A stretch of 64,000 bases of DNA from Musa acuminata AAA Group (Eukaryota; Streptophyta; Magnoliopsida; Zingiberales; Musaceae): the NCBI RefSeq assembly GCF_036884655.1, contig NC_088335.1, forward strand, positions 39,402,501 to 39,466,500, in the 5' to 3' direction. A program made the position numbers and the translations under genes. The notes beneath the pieces are model-generated. The model did no database searches. It worked only from the letters and a program-made list of their open reading frames with translations, and was not told the origin of the DNA. Shown here piece by piece: positions 1 through 10,289 of this stretch. The stretch's first letter is position 1. Each line of letters starts with the position of its first letter.

Positions 1-240
1 CATATTAGATATTGGATCTCCATCTAATTATTCCTAACTTAACGAGAATTAGATCTCTATCCAATTATCTACTCTAAGCTCTTATTGAGTCTCACCCAAT
101 TGATCCAATAAAACAGGGTCTTATTGGATATTACATATCCAATCCTCTATTCGTCGCATCATCCACCATATGTGTGTGACTCTCTAGGTCCAATACCGAG
201 CTGGCCGTGAGTTTATAGACTAATAAATATCATATTCGCA
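1..240. repeat. LTR fragment, same family as the solo LTR at 50607-52160
   Basis: The stretch with repeated 'ccaat/ttgga' words, the phrase 'cctctattcgtcgca' and 'accatatgtgtgtgac' (about 140-180) is matched in order at about 51130-51200 inside the solo LTR at 50607-52160. Similarity fades after about 230. It is a partial copy running off the window's left edge, so neither its true start nor an associated element can be seen. No coding potential was recognised. Confidence 0.6.
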
Positions 241-289
241 TCATCCACCATAGTCGCATCATCCCCTTCTTGTTAAATATCGGGTCGAA

Positions 290-500
290 AGGATCGAGTA
301 TTGCACCAAGAAAATCAGATGTTGTAGGAGGTCAACATGTCGATAGATCGGGTAATACATCGAAGGAAAGGACGATGCATCGAAGGATCAAACGAAGTGC
401 CAGATGAACAGATGACATCCAGATTCATGAAGGAAAGGACGATGCATCGGAGGTTCAAACGAAGTGCTAGATGAACAGATGACATGCCAGATTCATGATT
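290..500 (+). repeat. Fragment resembling the element E LTR, with a 67-bp tandem duplication
   Basis: Words such as 'ggacgatgcatcgaagg', 'cgaagtgccagatgaacag' and 'attgcaccaag' parallel 60950-61070 inside the LTR of element E ('attgcgccaagg', 'ggacgatgcaccgaag'). Two tandem copies of a ~67-bp unit start near 361 and 428. The short open frame here is repeat-derived. The junction with the preceding LTR fragment suggests a chimera of two decayed LTRs. Confidence 0.5.
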
Positions 501-1082
501 CATGATTGTATTCTTCATCCATAATTATGGGGAAACAATATGCAACAAACTAGATTATTGTTAGATGGTCAGGATTGGTACAAACTCAATACAAATGACT
601 CCTTCCACGAACCATCACAGGGGAGTGGTAAGGCCACCGAAGGCAAAGGTAGCTACTACAATGATGTAGCTACTAACCGTGAAGGGCTGCTAATCTGCAA
701 GGAACAAGACATATGCTGAATACGTGCTGCATTTGTTGCGTCGTGATTGTGAACCTCCATGGCATGGCATGTTTATAATCTCGTGCAAGACATTCTCACT
801 TTTTTTCCTTTTTTTTTTCAGATATAAAATTTTTCATGATTTTTGCAAAGAAAATATATGTGTTAATTCCTTAAGCATTGGTTTTTTTTTTGTTGCTTAG
901 TGAATTAAAAATTTTCTTTTTGGATAAAAAAAAGTCTCAACCACTCACAAACATACGCACTAAATTTCTTCTTTTTACAAAAAAAAAAAGAGTCCCAACT
1001 AACTACTCACAAACATAATCTAAACCAAAGATTTTATAAATCGATGCATTGTTTTGCTATATTTGTCGATTGTTTTGAAGTT
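501..1082. other. Unassigned AT-rich spacer
   Basis: No gene is visible. The segment contains T-rich runs and two related copies of a ~60-bp stretch containing 'ctcacaaacata' (near 948 and 1005). It forms the left flank of element A. Confidence 0.4.
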
Positions 1083-1220
1083 CTTTAACACTTAAATTAG
1101 GCACAAATAAGCATTAATTTTCAACAAAATATTGAAAACAAAAAGGAACCCACCCTTCGCACAATCATATTTTGTTATTCGAATTGTTGAAACAGATTTA
1201 ATTAAATCATTAATTAATAT
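1083..1220. repeat. Left copy of the 138-bp direct repeat flanking element A
   Basis: This segment starts 'ctttaacacttaaattagg' and ends 'aatcattaattaatat', directly against the LTR boundary at 1221. It is repeated at 8851-8988 with the same length and one base difference (c/t in the word ccctt[c/t]gcac). The right copy directly abuts the other LTR. The position is that of a target-site duplication, but it is far longer than the 4-6 bp made by LTR-element integration. Confidence 0.9.
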
Positions 1221-1700
1221 TGTGAGCATAAAAAACTGTAATTATGCTAAATCAATTATGCGGAATTAACCTATATGCCAAGATTGAAATTCAATACATA
1301 GATCTAATTATACGATGCATACTTTTGATGCCATCCGTTCAGAGATCTTGTTTGATCTGCTCAGCACCGTGATCCAAGATTGTTGCAGGCTCCGTCTTTA
1401 ATCCGATCGCACTGCGGAATCTGCAGGGAGTGCGAAGAGTAGACCCTTTCTCCTCTCTTCCTATCCTTTCACAGGATCACACAGATTGATGGATTTGGGG
1501 AGAGGGTTTTGGGGAGAGAGTCGAGGAGAATAACTAAATTCATACGTGTCAACGTCGAGATCTCAGAAGATTTCCTCCCATCAAAATATCTCCGAGGAAT
1601 CGTTCCGTAATGGACTTAGTCTATATTGGCTAAAATATCGCAACGGAACCCAATTAGTTATTCTATCTTATTCAATTATAAAGGGCCACATATTCTAACA
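1221..1700 (-). repeat. Element A 3' LTR (left LTR)
   Basis: 480 bp bounded by 'tgtgagcata' and 'tattctaaca' on the forward strand. It is collinear with the right LTR at 8335-8850, with roughly ten scattered substitutions and one replaced or deleted segment near 1541-1615. The adjacent purine-rich tract on the reverse strand identifies it as the downstream LTR. Confidence 0.9.
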
Positions 1701-2140
1701 TTCTCCCACTTGGCCCATTAATTGATAAGATATAAAAGAGATACAAAATCAAAACAAACAAAACAAAATTTGTTTGAAAACAATTTTACCTAATTGGATT
1801 CCAAAAAAATTTGAAAAAACATTTTATACATGGCCATGTTTTAAAATAAGCCAATAAGTCCAATAATCACAATAATACTATATTAAGTCCAACTATCAAT
1901 GCGAGTCATAGCGGTTGTATTTCATCAATGTCATACTCCCTTCTATGTACCACAATATTGTTAGTCTTTCCTAACATAGTCCATAATGACCCCTGTAATT
2001 TGTCTTGTCAAGACAATCCTGTTATTACATTCAACCATAATATGCATAAACATAAATGTAAACAGGATAGCAGAAACAGATAACTTTAATTAAATAAATG
2101 TCAATAATAGCATCCACATAAACATGCATCACCATATCCT

Positions 2141-5100
2141 TTATGACTTGCTCACAAGCCCCATTCTAAGAACATGTTCTTTGAATATTTTGCACTGTAA
2201 GGCTTTTGTCAATGGATCAGCAATCATCATAGTGGTGCTCAAAGTTCTCAATTGACACTTGTTATTTCTGGACTCTTTCTCAAACCACCAAGTACTTTAT
2301 CTCAATGTGCTTGGAACCACTAGAGTACTTGCCATTCTTAAAGAAGAAAACTGCTGCGGTGTTATCACAAAATATCTTCAGCGGCTTGGCAATTGAGTCG
2401 ACCACACCAAGTCCTGAGATAAAATTTCGCAGCCATAAAGCTTGATTTGTGGCCTCAAAGCATGCCACAAATTCAGCTTCCATTGTTGATGATGCAATAA
2501 GCGATTGCTTTGCACTTTTCCAAGAAATTGCCCCACCAGCTAACATAAATACAAATCCTGAAGTGGACTTCCTGCTGTCGAGGCAATTTGCAAAATCAGC
2601 ATCTGAATATCCATTTACTTCAAGCTGATCAGATCTCCTATATGTGAGTATATAATCTTTTGTCCCTTGTAGATATCTCATTACTTTCTTTGCAGCTTTC
2701 CAATGTTCCATTCCTGGGTTGCTTTGATATCTTCCCAGCATTGCAACTGCAAAACTGATATCTGGTCTTGTACAGGTTTGAGCATATAATAGACTTCCAA
2801 CTGCGCATCCATAAGGAATATTTTTCATTTGATTCTTTTCTAAGTCATTTCTTGGACACTAGTTTTGACTGAATTTTTCACCTTTAGTAATAGGTACATC
2901 ATTGGTTGAGCAAAGCTGCATATTAAATCTCTCCAAGATACGATCAATATATCCTTTCTGAGACAATCCTAATAATCCTTGAGATCTATCCCTGAATATC
3001 TCAATGCCAATGACGTAGGATGCCTTATTCATATCAACCATCTTAAAGTTCTTGTTGAGAAATATTTTGGTTTCGTGCAATAAACCAAGATCACTATTGG
3101 CAAGTAAAATATCATCCACATATAAGCCCAATATAATAAACTTGCTCCCACTTACCTTTAGGTATATACATTGATCAACAGTATTTTCCTTAAATCCGAA
3201 GGAAGTAATGGTATTATGAAACTTTATATACCATTGTCTGGAAGCTTGTTTAAGGCCATAAATGGATTTCTTAAGTTTACAAGCCCAACTTTCTTTTCCC
3301 TTTTCTATGAATCCTTCAGGTTGTTCCATATAGATTTCCTCATCCAGATCCCCATTCAGAAATGCTGTTTTCACATCCATCTGATGCAACTCAAGATCAT
3401 AATGAGCTACTAATGCCATAACGATTCTCAATGAGTCCTTTTTAGAAACAGGAGAAAAAGTCTCATTATAATCGATGCCTTCCTTCTGAGAAAAACCTTT
3501 GGCCACAAGTATGGCTTTATATCGTTCAATATTCCCCGTTGAGTCACGTTTTGTCTTAAAGACCCATTTACAACCGACTCTTTTACAATCATTGGGCAAT
3601 TCAACGAGATCCCAGACATCATTCTGTACCATTGATTTTAACTCTTCTTTCATTGCATCATACCATTTTTCAGAATCGTTACTTTCTATGGCTTGTGAAA
3701 ACGATAAGGGGTCTCTTTTTATTCCTATATCATAATCTGATTCTTGTAGATATACAACATAATCATCAGAAATGGCATGTTTCCTTTTCCTTTGAGATCT
3801 TCTCAAATCTGCCAATTGTGATTGTTCTACAAGATCATCAGCGGCGACATCAACATCATGTGAGAGTTCTTGGATGTTATTTTGTTGTTCACCCTCATCA
3901 ATACGGGAACAACAATCTCTCGGACAGGAGATGATATGGGAGAATTAACCTGAATCTCCTCAATATCAAAATTAACCCTTCGAGATTTTTCACTCCCACT
4001 GATTTCGCCATTTTCTAGGAATTTTGCATTACCAGATTCTACTATTCTCATACTATGATTAGGGCAATAAAATCTGTATCCCTTGGATTTTTCTGGATAA
4101 CCAATAAAATATCCTGAAATAGTTCTTGGCTCCAATTTCTTTTCATGTGGATTGAATACTCTTATCTCTGCAGGACATCCCCAAATATGTAAATGTCTCA
4201 GACTGGGCTTCCTACTAGTCCATAACTCAAATGGAGTCGATGAAACTGACTTGCTAGGAACCCTGTTCAAGATGTACATAGCTGTCCTAAGAGCTTCACC
4301 CCACATCGACTCAGGTACAGAGGAATAACTCATCATGCTCCTAACCATATCCATCAGAGTACGATTTCGCCTTTCAGCAACACCGTTCTGCTGTGGCACA
4401 CCTGGTAATGCATATTGAGCACAAATACCCCGTTGTTCTAGGAATCTAGCAAAAGGACCAATATTCTGACTAGATCCATCATATCTGCCATAAAATTCAC
4501 CACCTCTGTCAGATCTGACAATTTTAACTTTTCTATCTAATTGTCTCTCAACCTCATTTATGTATACTTCAAGAGTATCAACGGCTTGAGACTTTTCATG
4601 TATTAGATAAACTTTGCCATATCTGGACAGATCATCTATAAATGTGATGAAATATTTTTCTCCACTAAAACAAGGAATATGGAGTGGTCCGCAGATATCA
4701 GTATGAATAATCTCAAGGAGTTCTTTACTTCTTGTGACATTTTTCTTTATTTGTTTAGTTTGCTTTCCCTTAATGCAATCTATACAAATATCAAAATCAG
4801 TGAAGTCTAAATGTTTCAAAATATTATCCTTCACTAATCTTTCAATTCTTTCCTTGGAGATATGCCCCAATCGTCTATGCCACAATATAGAAGATCTTTC
4901 ATTATTGAAACTACGTTTCAATCCAACATTTGATTGTAGGGTCATTAGTGTCTTTGCAAACTCAAGATCCAAATTAATTCTGTACAAACCATCACACAGA
5001 ATTCCAGAACCAACTTTTATTGAATCATAAAATATGCTAAGTTTGCCACTACCAAAAGAAATACAATATCCCAACTCATCAATTCTAGAAAGAGAAATCA

Positions 5101-5470
5101 AATTTCTAGAAATTGTAGGGACATAACATGTGTCAACAAGATCCATCAAGTGACCCGTCTTTAAGCGTAGACGATAAGTTCCCATTGATATCACTTTCGC
5201 TTTAAGACGATTTCCCATAATGATGAATCTTTCATGTTCTTTTGGTTTCTGAATTGAATGGAATCCCTGCATGTTATTTGTAACATGAGTTGAAGCACCG
5301 GAATCAATCCACCAAGTGTTAGAAGGAACTTCTGTAATGTTTGATTCGAAACATACAAAGGTCGAGTTAATACCTTTCTTTTCGAACCAAGTCTTGCGTT
5401 TAATGCAATACTTCTTCACATGTCCTTTCTTGCCACAAAAGAAGCACTTTACATAAAGGCTTTCTTTTCA
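2141..5470 (-). pseudogene. Element A pol: zinc knuckle, protease, integrase, RT, RNase H (disrupted)
   Basis: This is the reverse-strand copia polyprotein. A CCHC knuckle (CFFCGKKGHVKKYC, near 5420-5455) lies in the pol frame. The protease motif WWIDSGASTHV (near 5300) is followed by the integrase HHCC region and catalytic D, D, E in HTDICGP, RSDRGGE and NGVAERRN. RT carries YVDDILLA (near 3100). RNase H has DADFAN and TMEAEF (near 2480-2600), and the C-terminal motif ADPLTK ends at a stop at 2141-2143. Breaks seen: a frame change just before the zinc knuckle (about 5455), a frame change between integrase and RT (about 3820), one in-frame TAG between RT and RNase H (about 2858), and frame loss after RNase H (about 2280). 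The domains are otherwise complete, so the inactivation is recent compared with elements B and C. Confidence 0.9.
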
Positions 5471-6185
5471 TTAGTCTGTTTAACATTTCCAGACTTAGCA
5501 AATCTCTTTGATGGATGATGCTTCAACTTTCTTTTCTTATTACCACCTCCTTGAGTAGTCGTCATGACATTATATGAATTTTCCTGCCTTAATCTCAATT
5601 CTTCCTGAACACACATGCTAGTCAACTCATTCAAGTCCCACTTATCCTTATTTGTATTGTAATGAATCTTGAATGGGCCAAATTGAGAAGGAAGAGAATT
5701 GAGAATAAATTGCACAAGGAAGGATTCATCAACATTCATGCCTAATGTTTTAAGTTTTGCAGCTTTGTCAGCCATATTGAGGATATGATCCTGAATTCCT
5801 CGAGTACCATCATATTGAGCCGTAGTCAGTTCTTTCATCAATGTGCCAGCCAATGACTTATCAGCAGATTTAAATCTGTCTTCAATAACCTTTAAATATT
5901 CCTTTACGGTAGTTGCAATCGGTAATGAAGTCTTTATGTTATTTGCAATTGTCATTCTTATGAACATTAAACTAAGCCTATTAGATCTTTCCCAAGCCTT
6001 CATTTCATTAACTTGTTCTGCAGTACTTTCATCAGTCAAGTCTGCAGGTTTTTCAACAAGTAATGCTAGATCAAGATCTAATACACCCAGTGTGAATTGC
6101 ACATGCTCTAACCATTCTGAATAATTTGATCCAGAAAGTACAGGGACACTTGAAGCATATGAATGTATATGCGGAAGTACCGCTG
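5449..6185 (-). pseudogene. Element A gag (UBN2-type), no in-frame ATG
   Basis: The frame reads SVPVLSGSNYSEWLEHVQF and then the copia gag body (RLSLMFIRMTIANNIKTSL, LTSMCVQEELRLRQENSY), ending at a stop 5449-5451 just before the zinc knuckle, which lies in another frame. Upstream the frame stays open to about 6222, where TGA occurs, with no ATG between. At about 6184 the reverse strand shows a 3' splice-like site (TATATCTTTTTGCAG). Either the gag start lies in a separate leader exon or the start codon has been lost. Confidence 0.8.
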
Positions 6186-6726
6186 CAAAAAGATATATAA
6201 CAACATTAATGCTTTGAGTTTGTCAAAAATTGATGAACTATTGATATCATCTATATTACACCTTTGGGTGAAATATTGACATATCTAGTGTTCACTCAAG
6301 AATATTTTTGGAGGACTGATACCATCCTTGAGGAATAGGTATTGTTACCTTTGGGTATACAACCCTAAACTGCAAAGATATCTAAAATAGTATCATCCTA
6401 CCCCATCACATAATTATTTGAATTAGATTCTCCTTTGAGATTATCTAAATCTCATAATTATATGTGCCATTATGAATATTATTTCTTTAATATCATTTAG
6501 GACTAATTCTTTAATATTATTTTATAAGTCATTAGTCCATGTCACTTTGGTGGCTACAAGACTAATGCCATGATATAAAATAAAATGTCCTATAAATGAT
6601 AAAACTTTTATTATAATTCATATCACAAAAGTCTATCATCCTAGGCCACTTTGGCAACTACTAGTCAGATAAAACTTAAGGAAATAAATTACAAATAATA
6701 TTCATCAATATTTCTTTAATTTTGCT

Positions 6727-7066
6727 AAGCAGTTCAATAATAAAAATAACAATAATAATTATTGAACATTTATGTAAAGCAGTTCAATAATAAATAACCA
6801 TAACAATTACTGAATATTAATGCAAAGCAATTCAATAATAAATAACAATAATAATTATTGAAATTTAATGCAAAATAGTTCAATAATAAATAACCATAAT
6901 AATTATTGAACAATAATGCAAAACAGTTCAATAATAAAAATAACAATAATAATTATTGAACATTATGCAAAACAATTCAATAATAAAATAACCATAATAA
7001 TTATTGAATATTAATACAAAACAGTTCAATAATAAATAACCATAATAATTATTGAACATTAATAAA
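6727..7066. repeat. Seven-unit ~48-bp tandem repeat in the element A leader
   Basis: Seven consecutive units of about 48-50 bp each read 'aa(g/a)cagttcaataata...aataattattgaac...atgc'. Each unit contains an inverted pair (ttcaataata / taattattgaa), so single strands could fold into a series of hairpins. The array lies within AT-rich leader between the primer-binding site and gag. It is not found elsewhere in the window. Confidence 0.85.
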
Positions 7067-7554
7067 ACTCATATGATAATTTCAAGCATATACATGTGAA
7101 TAAATAAATAAAAAATTCCAAAAACAATAATTGGATTTTAATTTTATTTACCACATATATAATGAATAATTCATATGAGAAAACCATAAAATAAACCATA
7201 ATTTATAGTTTTTTTTTAATCAAAATTAAATCCAATCAAATAATCAAAAATTATAATCATGATTAAAATTAATCATAATTATAATAAATGATATTTATCA
7301 ATTTTATAATTGAGAATTTAACCTAAATTTCTCAATTTTATAATGATAAAAAAAACGGAAATATTTGATAAGATATAAATCGAAAATATGCGAATGGCAG
7401 AACTGTAATTTGGCAGAAATTAGACTCGAGGGCAAAACCGTAAATATGTTGATAGAACATAAACTGTAATTACGATATTTGCAAAGCGTAAAACTGTAAT
7501 TTTCAAAACCCTAGCCTCAATGGTAAAAACGTAAATATGCCAAAACCCTAATCT

Positions 7555-8240
7555 GCCATCGTCGCCGCCGCCGCCTGCGCGAGCGGCGCTGCCGCTGCTG
7601 CCTGCGGCCTGGCCGCCTGTACGCGGCTGCGGGTTGCCGCCTGTGCGCGGCTGCTGCCTGTACGCGGCTGCGGGCTACCGCCTGTGCGCGGCTGCCAGCG
7701 ATAGATCTAGCCTGCGCATGGCCACTGCCGCCACGGCGCTGCCGCCGCGGGGCATACTGCTCATGCGCGGCCACTGCCGCTGCGGCGGTTCCTGCCCACG
7801 GTTGGCTGCTGCCAGCACGCGGCCGTCGCCTGTGCACGGCCTACTCACGCATGGCCGCCTCCTGGGCTGTCTGCCTGCGTGCGGCCGACCGTCGCATGGA
7901 CAGATTCTGGCTGTGTGCGACCGGGGTTCTGTGATGCCGTCGCACGGACGGGGTTCGGTTATGTGATGCCGTCGCACGGACGGAGTTCTGTGATGCCGTC
8001 GCACGGACAGAGTTCTGTGATGCCGTCGCACGGACGGAGTTCTGTGATGCCGTCACGTGGACGGGGTTCTGTGATGTCCACATATGGGACGAGTTCTGTA
8101 ATGTCCGCATATGGGACGAGTTCTGTAATGCTCGCATATGGGACGAGTTCTGTAATGCCCGCATATGGGACGAGTTCTGTAATGCGTACGCTACTCGGCG
8201 TAACCGCAGATTTGCAGCGAGGTCGACGGTGACCATTACT
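7555..8240. repeat. GC-rich block with 27-bp tandem repeats in the element A leader
   Basis: 7555-7900 is built from imperfect 'gcgcggctgc' / 'gccgcctgtgcg' words. 7925-8185 is a tandem array of about nine 27-bp units (tctgtgatgccgtcgcacgg and a diverged tctgtaatgcccgcatatgg subtype). Because 27 is a multiple of three, long open frames run through on both strands (for example 7841-8236 reverse, repeating xLQNSSHMR). I regard these as repeat artefacts unless expression shows otherwise. The base composition contrasts sharply with the AT-rich DNA on either side. Confidence 0.75.
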
Positions 8241-8320
8241 GCTTAGCAGTTCTTGGAAGATAAAGGTAATTATGCATCGTAAATTAATTTACAGATCTAA
8301 TGCATGATTTCAAAAACTGG

Positions 8321-8332
8321 GCTCTGATACCA
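8321..8332 (-). promoter_or_regulatory. Primer-binding site of element A (initiator tRNA-Met type)
   Basis: The forward-strand 'gctctgatacca' is the reverse complement of TGGTATCAGAGC, the usual plant copia primer site. It sits two bases inside the right LTR and fixes the element's orientation as reverse. Confidence 0.92.
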
Positions 8333-8334
8333 AT

Positions 8335-8850
8335 TGTGAGCATAAAAAACTGTAATTATGCTAAATCAATTATGCGGAATTAACCTATATGCCAGGATTG
8401 AAATTCAATACATAGATCTAATTATACGATGCGTACCTTTTGATGCCATCCGTTCAGAGATCTTGTTTGATCTGCTCAGTACCGTGATCCAAGATTGCTG
8501 CAGGCTCCGTCTTTAATCCGATCGCGCTGCGGAATCTGTAGGGAGTGCGAAGAGTAGACCCTTTCTCCTCTCTTCCTATCCTTTCACAGGATCACACAGA
8601 TTGATGGATTTGGGGAGAGGGTTTTGGGGAGAGAGTCGAGGAGAATAACTAAATTCCTCAACGGAGAGATGTCTATACGTGTCAACGTTATGACGCTCTA
8701 ACACTCTAACACACTGACATACCCTCAAGAGTAGAGGGAGATGAGATCTCCGAGAATCGTTCCGTAGTGGACTTAGTGGCTAAAATATCGCAACGGAACC
8801 CAATTAGTTATTCTATCTTATTCAATTATAAAGGACCACATATTCTAACA
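8335..8850 (-). repeat. Element A 5' LTR (right LTR)
   Basis: 516 bp, from 'tgtgagcata' to 'tattctaaca' on the forward strand, next to the primer-binding site. It matches 1221-1700 but has a longer version of the central variable part (about 8653-8760). It carries the element's promoter, although no confident TATA box was picked out. Confidence 0.9.
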
Positions 8851-8988
8851 CTTTAACACTTAAATTAGGCACAAATAAGCATTAATTTTCAACAAAATAT
8901 TGAAAACAAAAAGGAACCCACCCTTTGCACAATCATATTTTGTTATTCGAATTGTTGAAACAGATTTAATTAAATCATTAATTAATAT
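8851..8988. repeat. Right copy of the 138-bp direct repeat flanking element A
   Basis: It begins 'ctttaacacttaaattagg' immediately after the LTR ends at 8850 and ends 'attaatat' at 8988, where unrelated sequence (taggtcttg) begins. Length and sequence match 1083-1220 with one substitution. See the left-copy entry. Confidence 0.9.
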
Positions 8989-9563
8989 TAGGTCTTGAAA
9001 CACAAAAGGGTGAGATATCGGTCCTCAAACAAGATTACATGTCTCCTAATTTAATTACGTAGTATGCGTGTTATTTTGATCAATCAGATCTGCATATTTT
9101 ATGTCGAGTTGGTGGCATGGAAGTCAACGGGGGACGTTCTATCGAATCCCACAAGCAGACTAACATGGAAGCCTACCCTCGTATCTCGAATGTTGACACG
9201 CTGCAACTCGTGTTTTCGGAGAACGTTGGCATGCTGCAACTCTGTATCTCGAATGCCCCACCCATCATCAGCCGAGGGAGGACCTTCCCAAGTGCACCTT
9301 CCGCTCGACGGAGCTTCACTTCAAGAAATTTGTCATGTACCTACCCGTGGCTCACCACCGCTGAGGAGCTGTCTTAAGGGGGAGATCAATTGGCACATCA
9401 TTCAACATATTCCAGCCGTCGGTATCATAATCCAAGCCACCGACGGTACCATGCAAGCGTAGCAGGTTCATCATCCCCCTTCCTCTCCTCCAATAGCTTA
9501 TTGCTGCGGACGCTTTAGCTTCTCCAGCTTCTGCAGCATCAATCAAATTTCTCTGTCGTCAAG
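8989..9563. other. Unassigned segment between elements A and B
   Basis: Open frames exist on both strands (for example 9064-9462 forward and 9352-9546 reverse), but no domain or family is recognised. The base composition is more balanced than the surroundings, so an eroded host exon or gene fragment is possible. No splice structure is convincing. Confidence 0.3.
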
Positions 9564-10119
9564 TGTTTGTTTTACCTTCGTCGGGCTTGGACTTGGACAG
9601 TCAGTCCAAATCTGCTTTATTAAAAAAAAATTAAAAAGAAAGAAAAAGAGACGTGTGCACTTGAGGGCAGCGAGCGAACTGTGCATACAGTGAACGGTGG
9701 CGGCGCACAACGAGAGAGAAAAAGAGAGAAAGAAATAGGATTTTAAAGAGACGTGTGCAGTCGACGATGAGTGATCAAATTTGGTCAGTTTTAATTCAAA
9801 TTATACGTGAAATGTTATTCTTTTAAGTCTTATTATTATTATGATCTTTTTATTATTTTAGAGAAGATTTATTATAAACTTATTATTATTAATAGTGATA
9901 GTGAAAGTTTAAGGTAGATTACGGTCCCGTAATTTTTTTCACATTGGGTTTTTCATGTTAAAAATTTGATCTCACTTTGTGATTGATTCATTGTTCTACT
10001 GTTTATGTTGTTCTGGTTCATATGTGTTTTTGATATCAAGTTGGTATTTTGATGAGAAATCCATTTTGATATACAAAGAGAGAAAAGAATTATTTCGTTT
10101 TAACAGATTTTTCCCAACA
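9564..10119 (+). repeat. Element B 5' LTR
   Basis: It ends 'ttcccaaca' directly before the primer site, matching the end of the solo LTR at 43852. Relative to that solo LTR it is missing a central block (the region after 'aatccttgcaac'). Its first bases are degenerate, so the start is placed only approximately. Confidence 0.7.
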
Positions 10120-10289
10120 GTAGTATCAGAGCTTACAGGTTGTTTGGTGCTAGATTTTCTTATGTAATTGAAATGGATGAGTCAGATGTTATGATTAAAT
10201 TGAACTCATCAAATTATTCCATTTGAAGGCGTATGATGAAAGATTTACTTTATTACAAAGATTTATATAAGCCCATTAAAATTAAAGAT

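Larger units (their letters stand above)
1221..8850 (-). mobile_element. Full-length Ty1/copia LTR retrotransposon (element A), reverse orientation
   Basis: The two LTRs (1221-1700 and 8335-8850) share ends of the form TGTTAG...CTCACA read on the reverse strand. A tRNA-Met-type primer-binding site lies inside the right LTR (8321-8332), and a polypurine tract (reverse complement of 'ttctcccactt', 1701-1711) abuts the left LTR. Between them on the reverse strand are gag, zinc knuckle, protease, integrase, reverse transcriptase and RNase H in copia order (integrase before RT). The element is unusual for a leader of over 2 kb between the primer site and gag. LTR divergence is a few percent plus one rearranged segment, so the insertion is moderately old. 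The Tork/Tnt1-like assignment is inferred from the LTR start and gag sequence. Confidence 0.92.

Noticed and set aside
3171..5030. Forward frames opposite the element A pol gene
   Set aside because: They are shadows of the reverse-strand integrase and RT coding sequence.
7634..8236. GC-rich frames on both strands in the element A leader
   Set aside because: The 27-bp repeat is a multiple of three, so frames stay open. There is no conserved domain and both strands behave alike.
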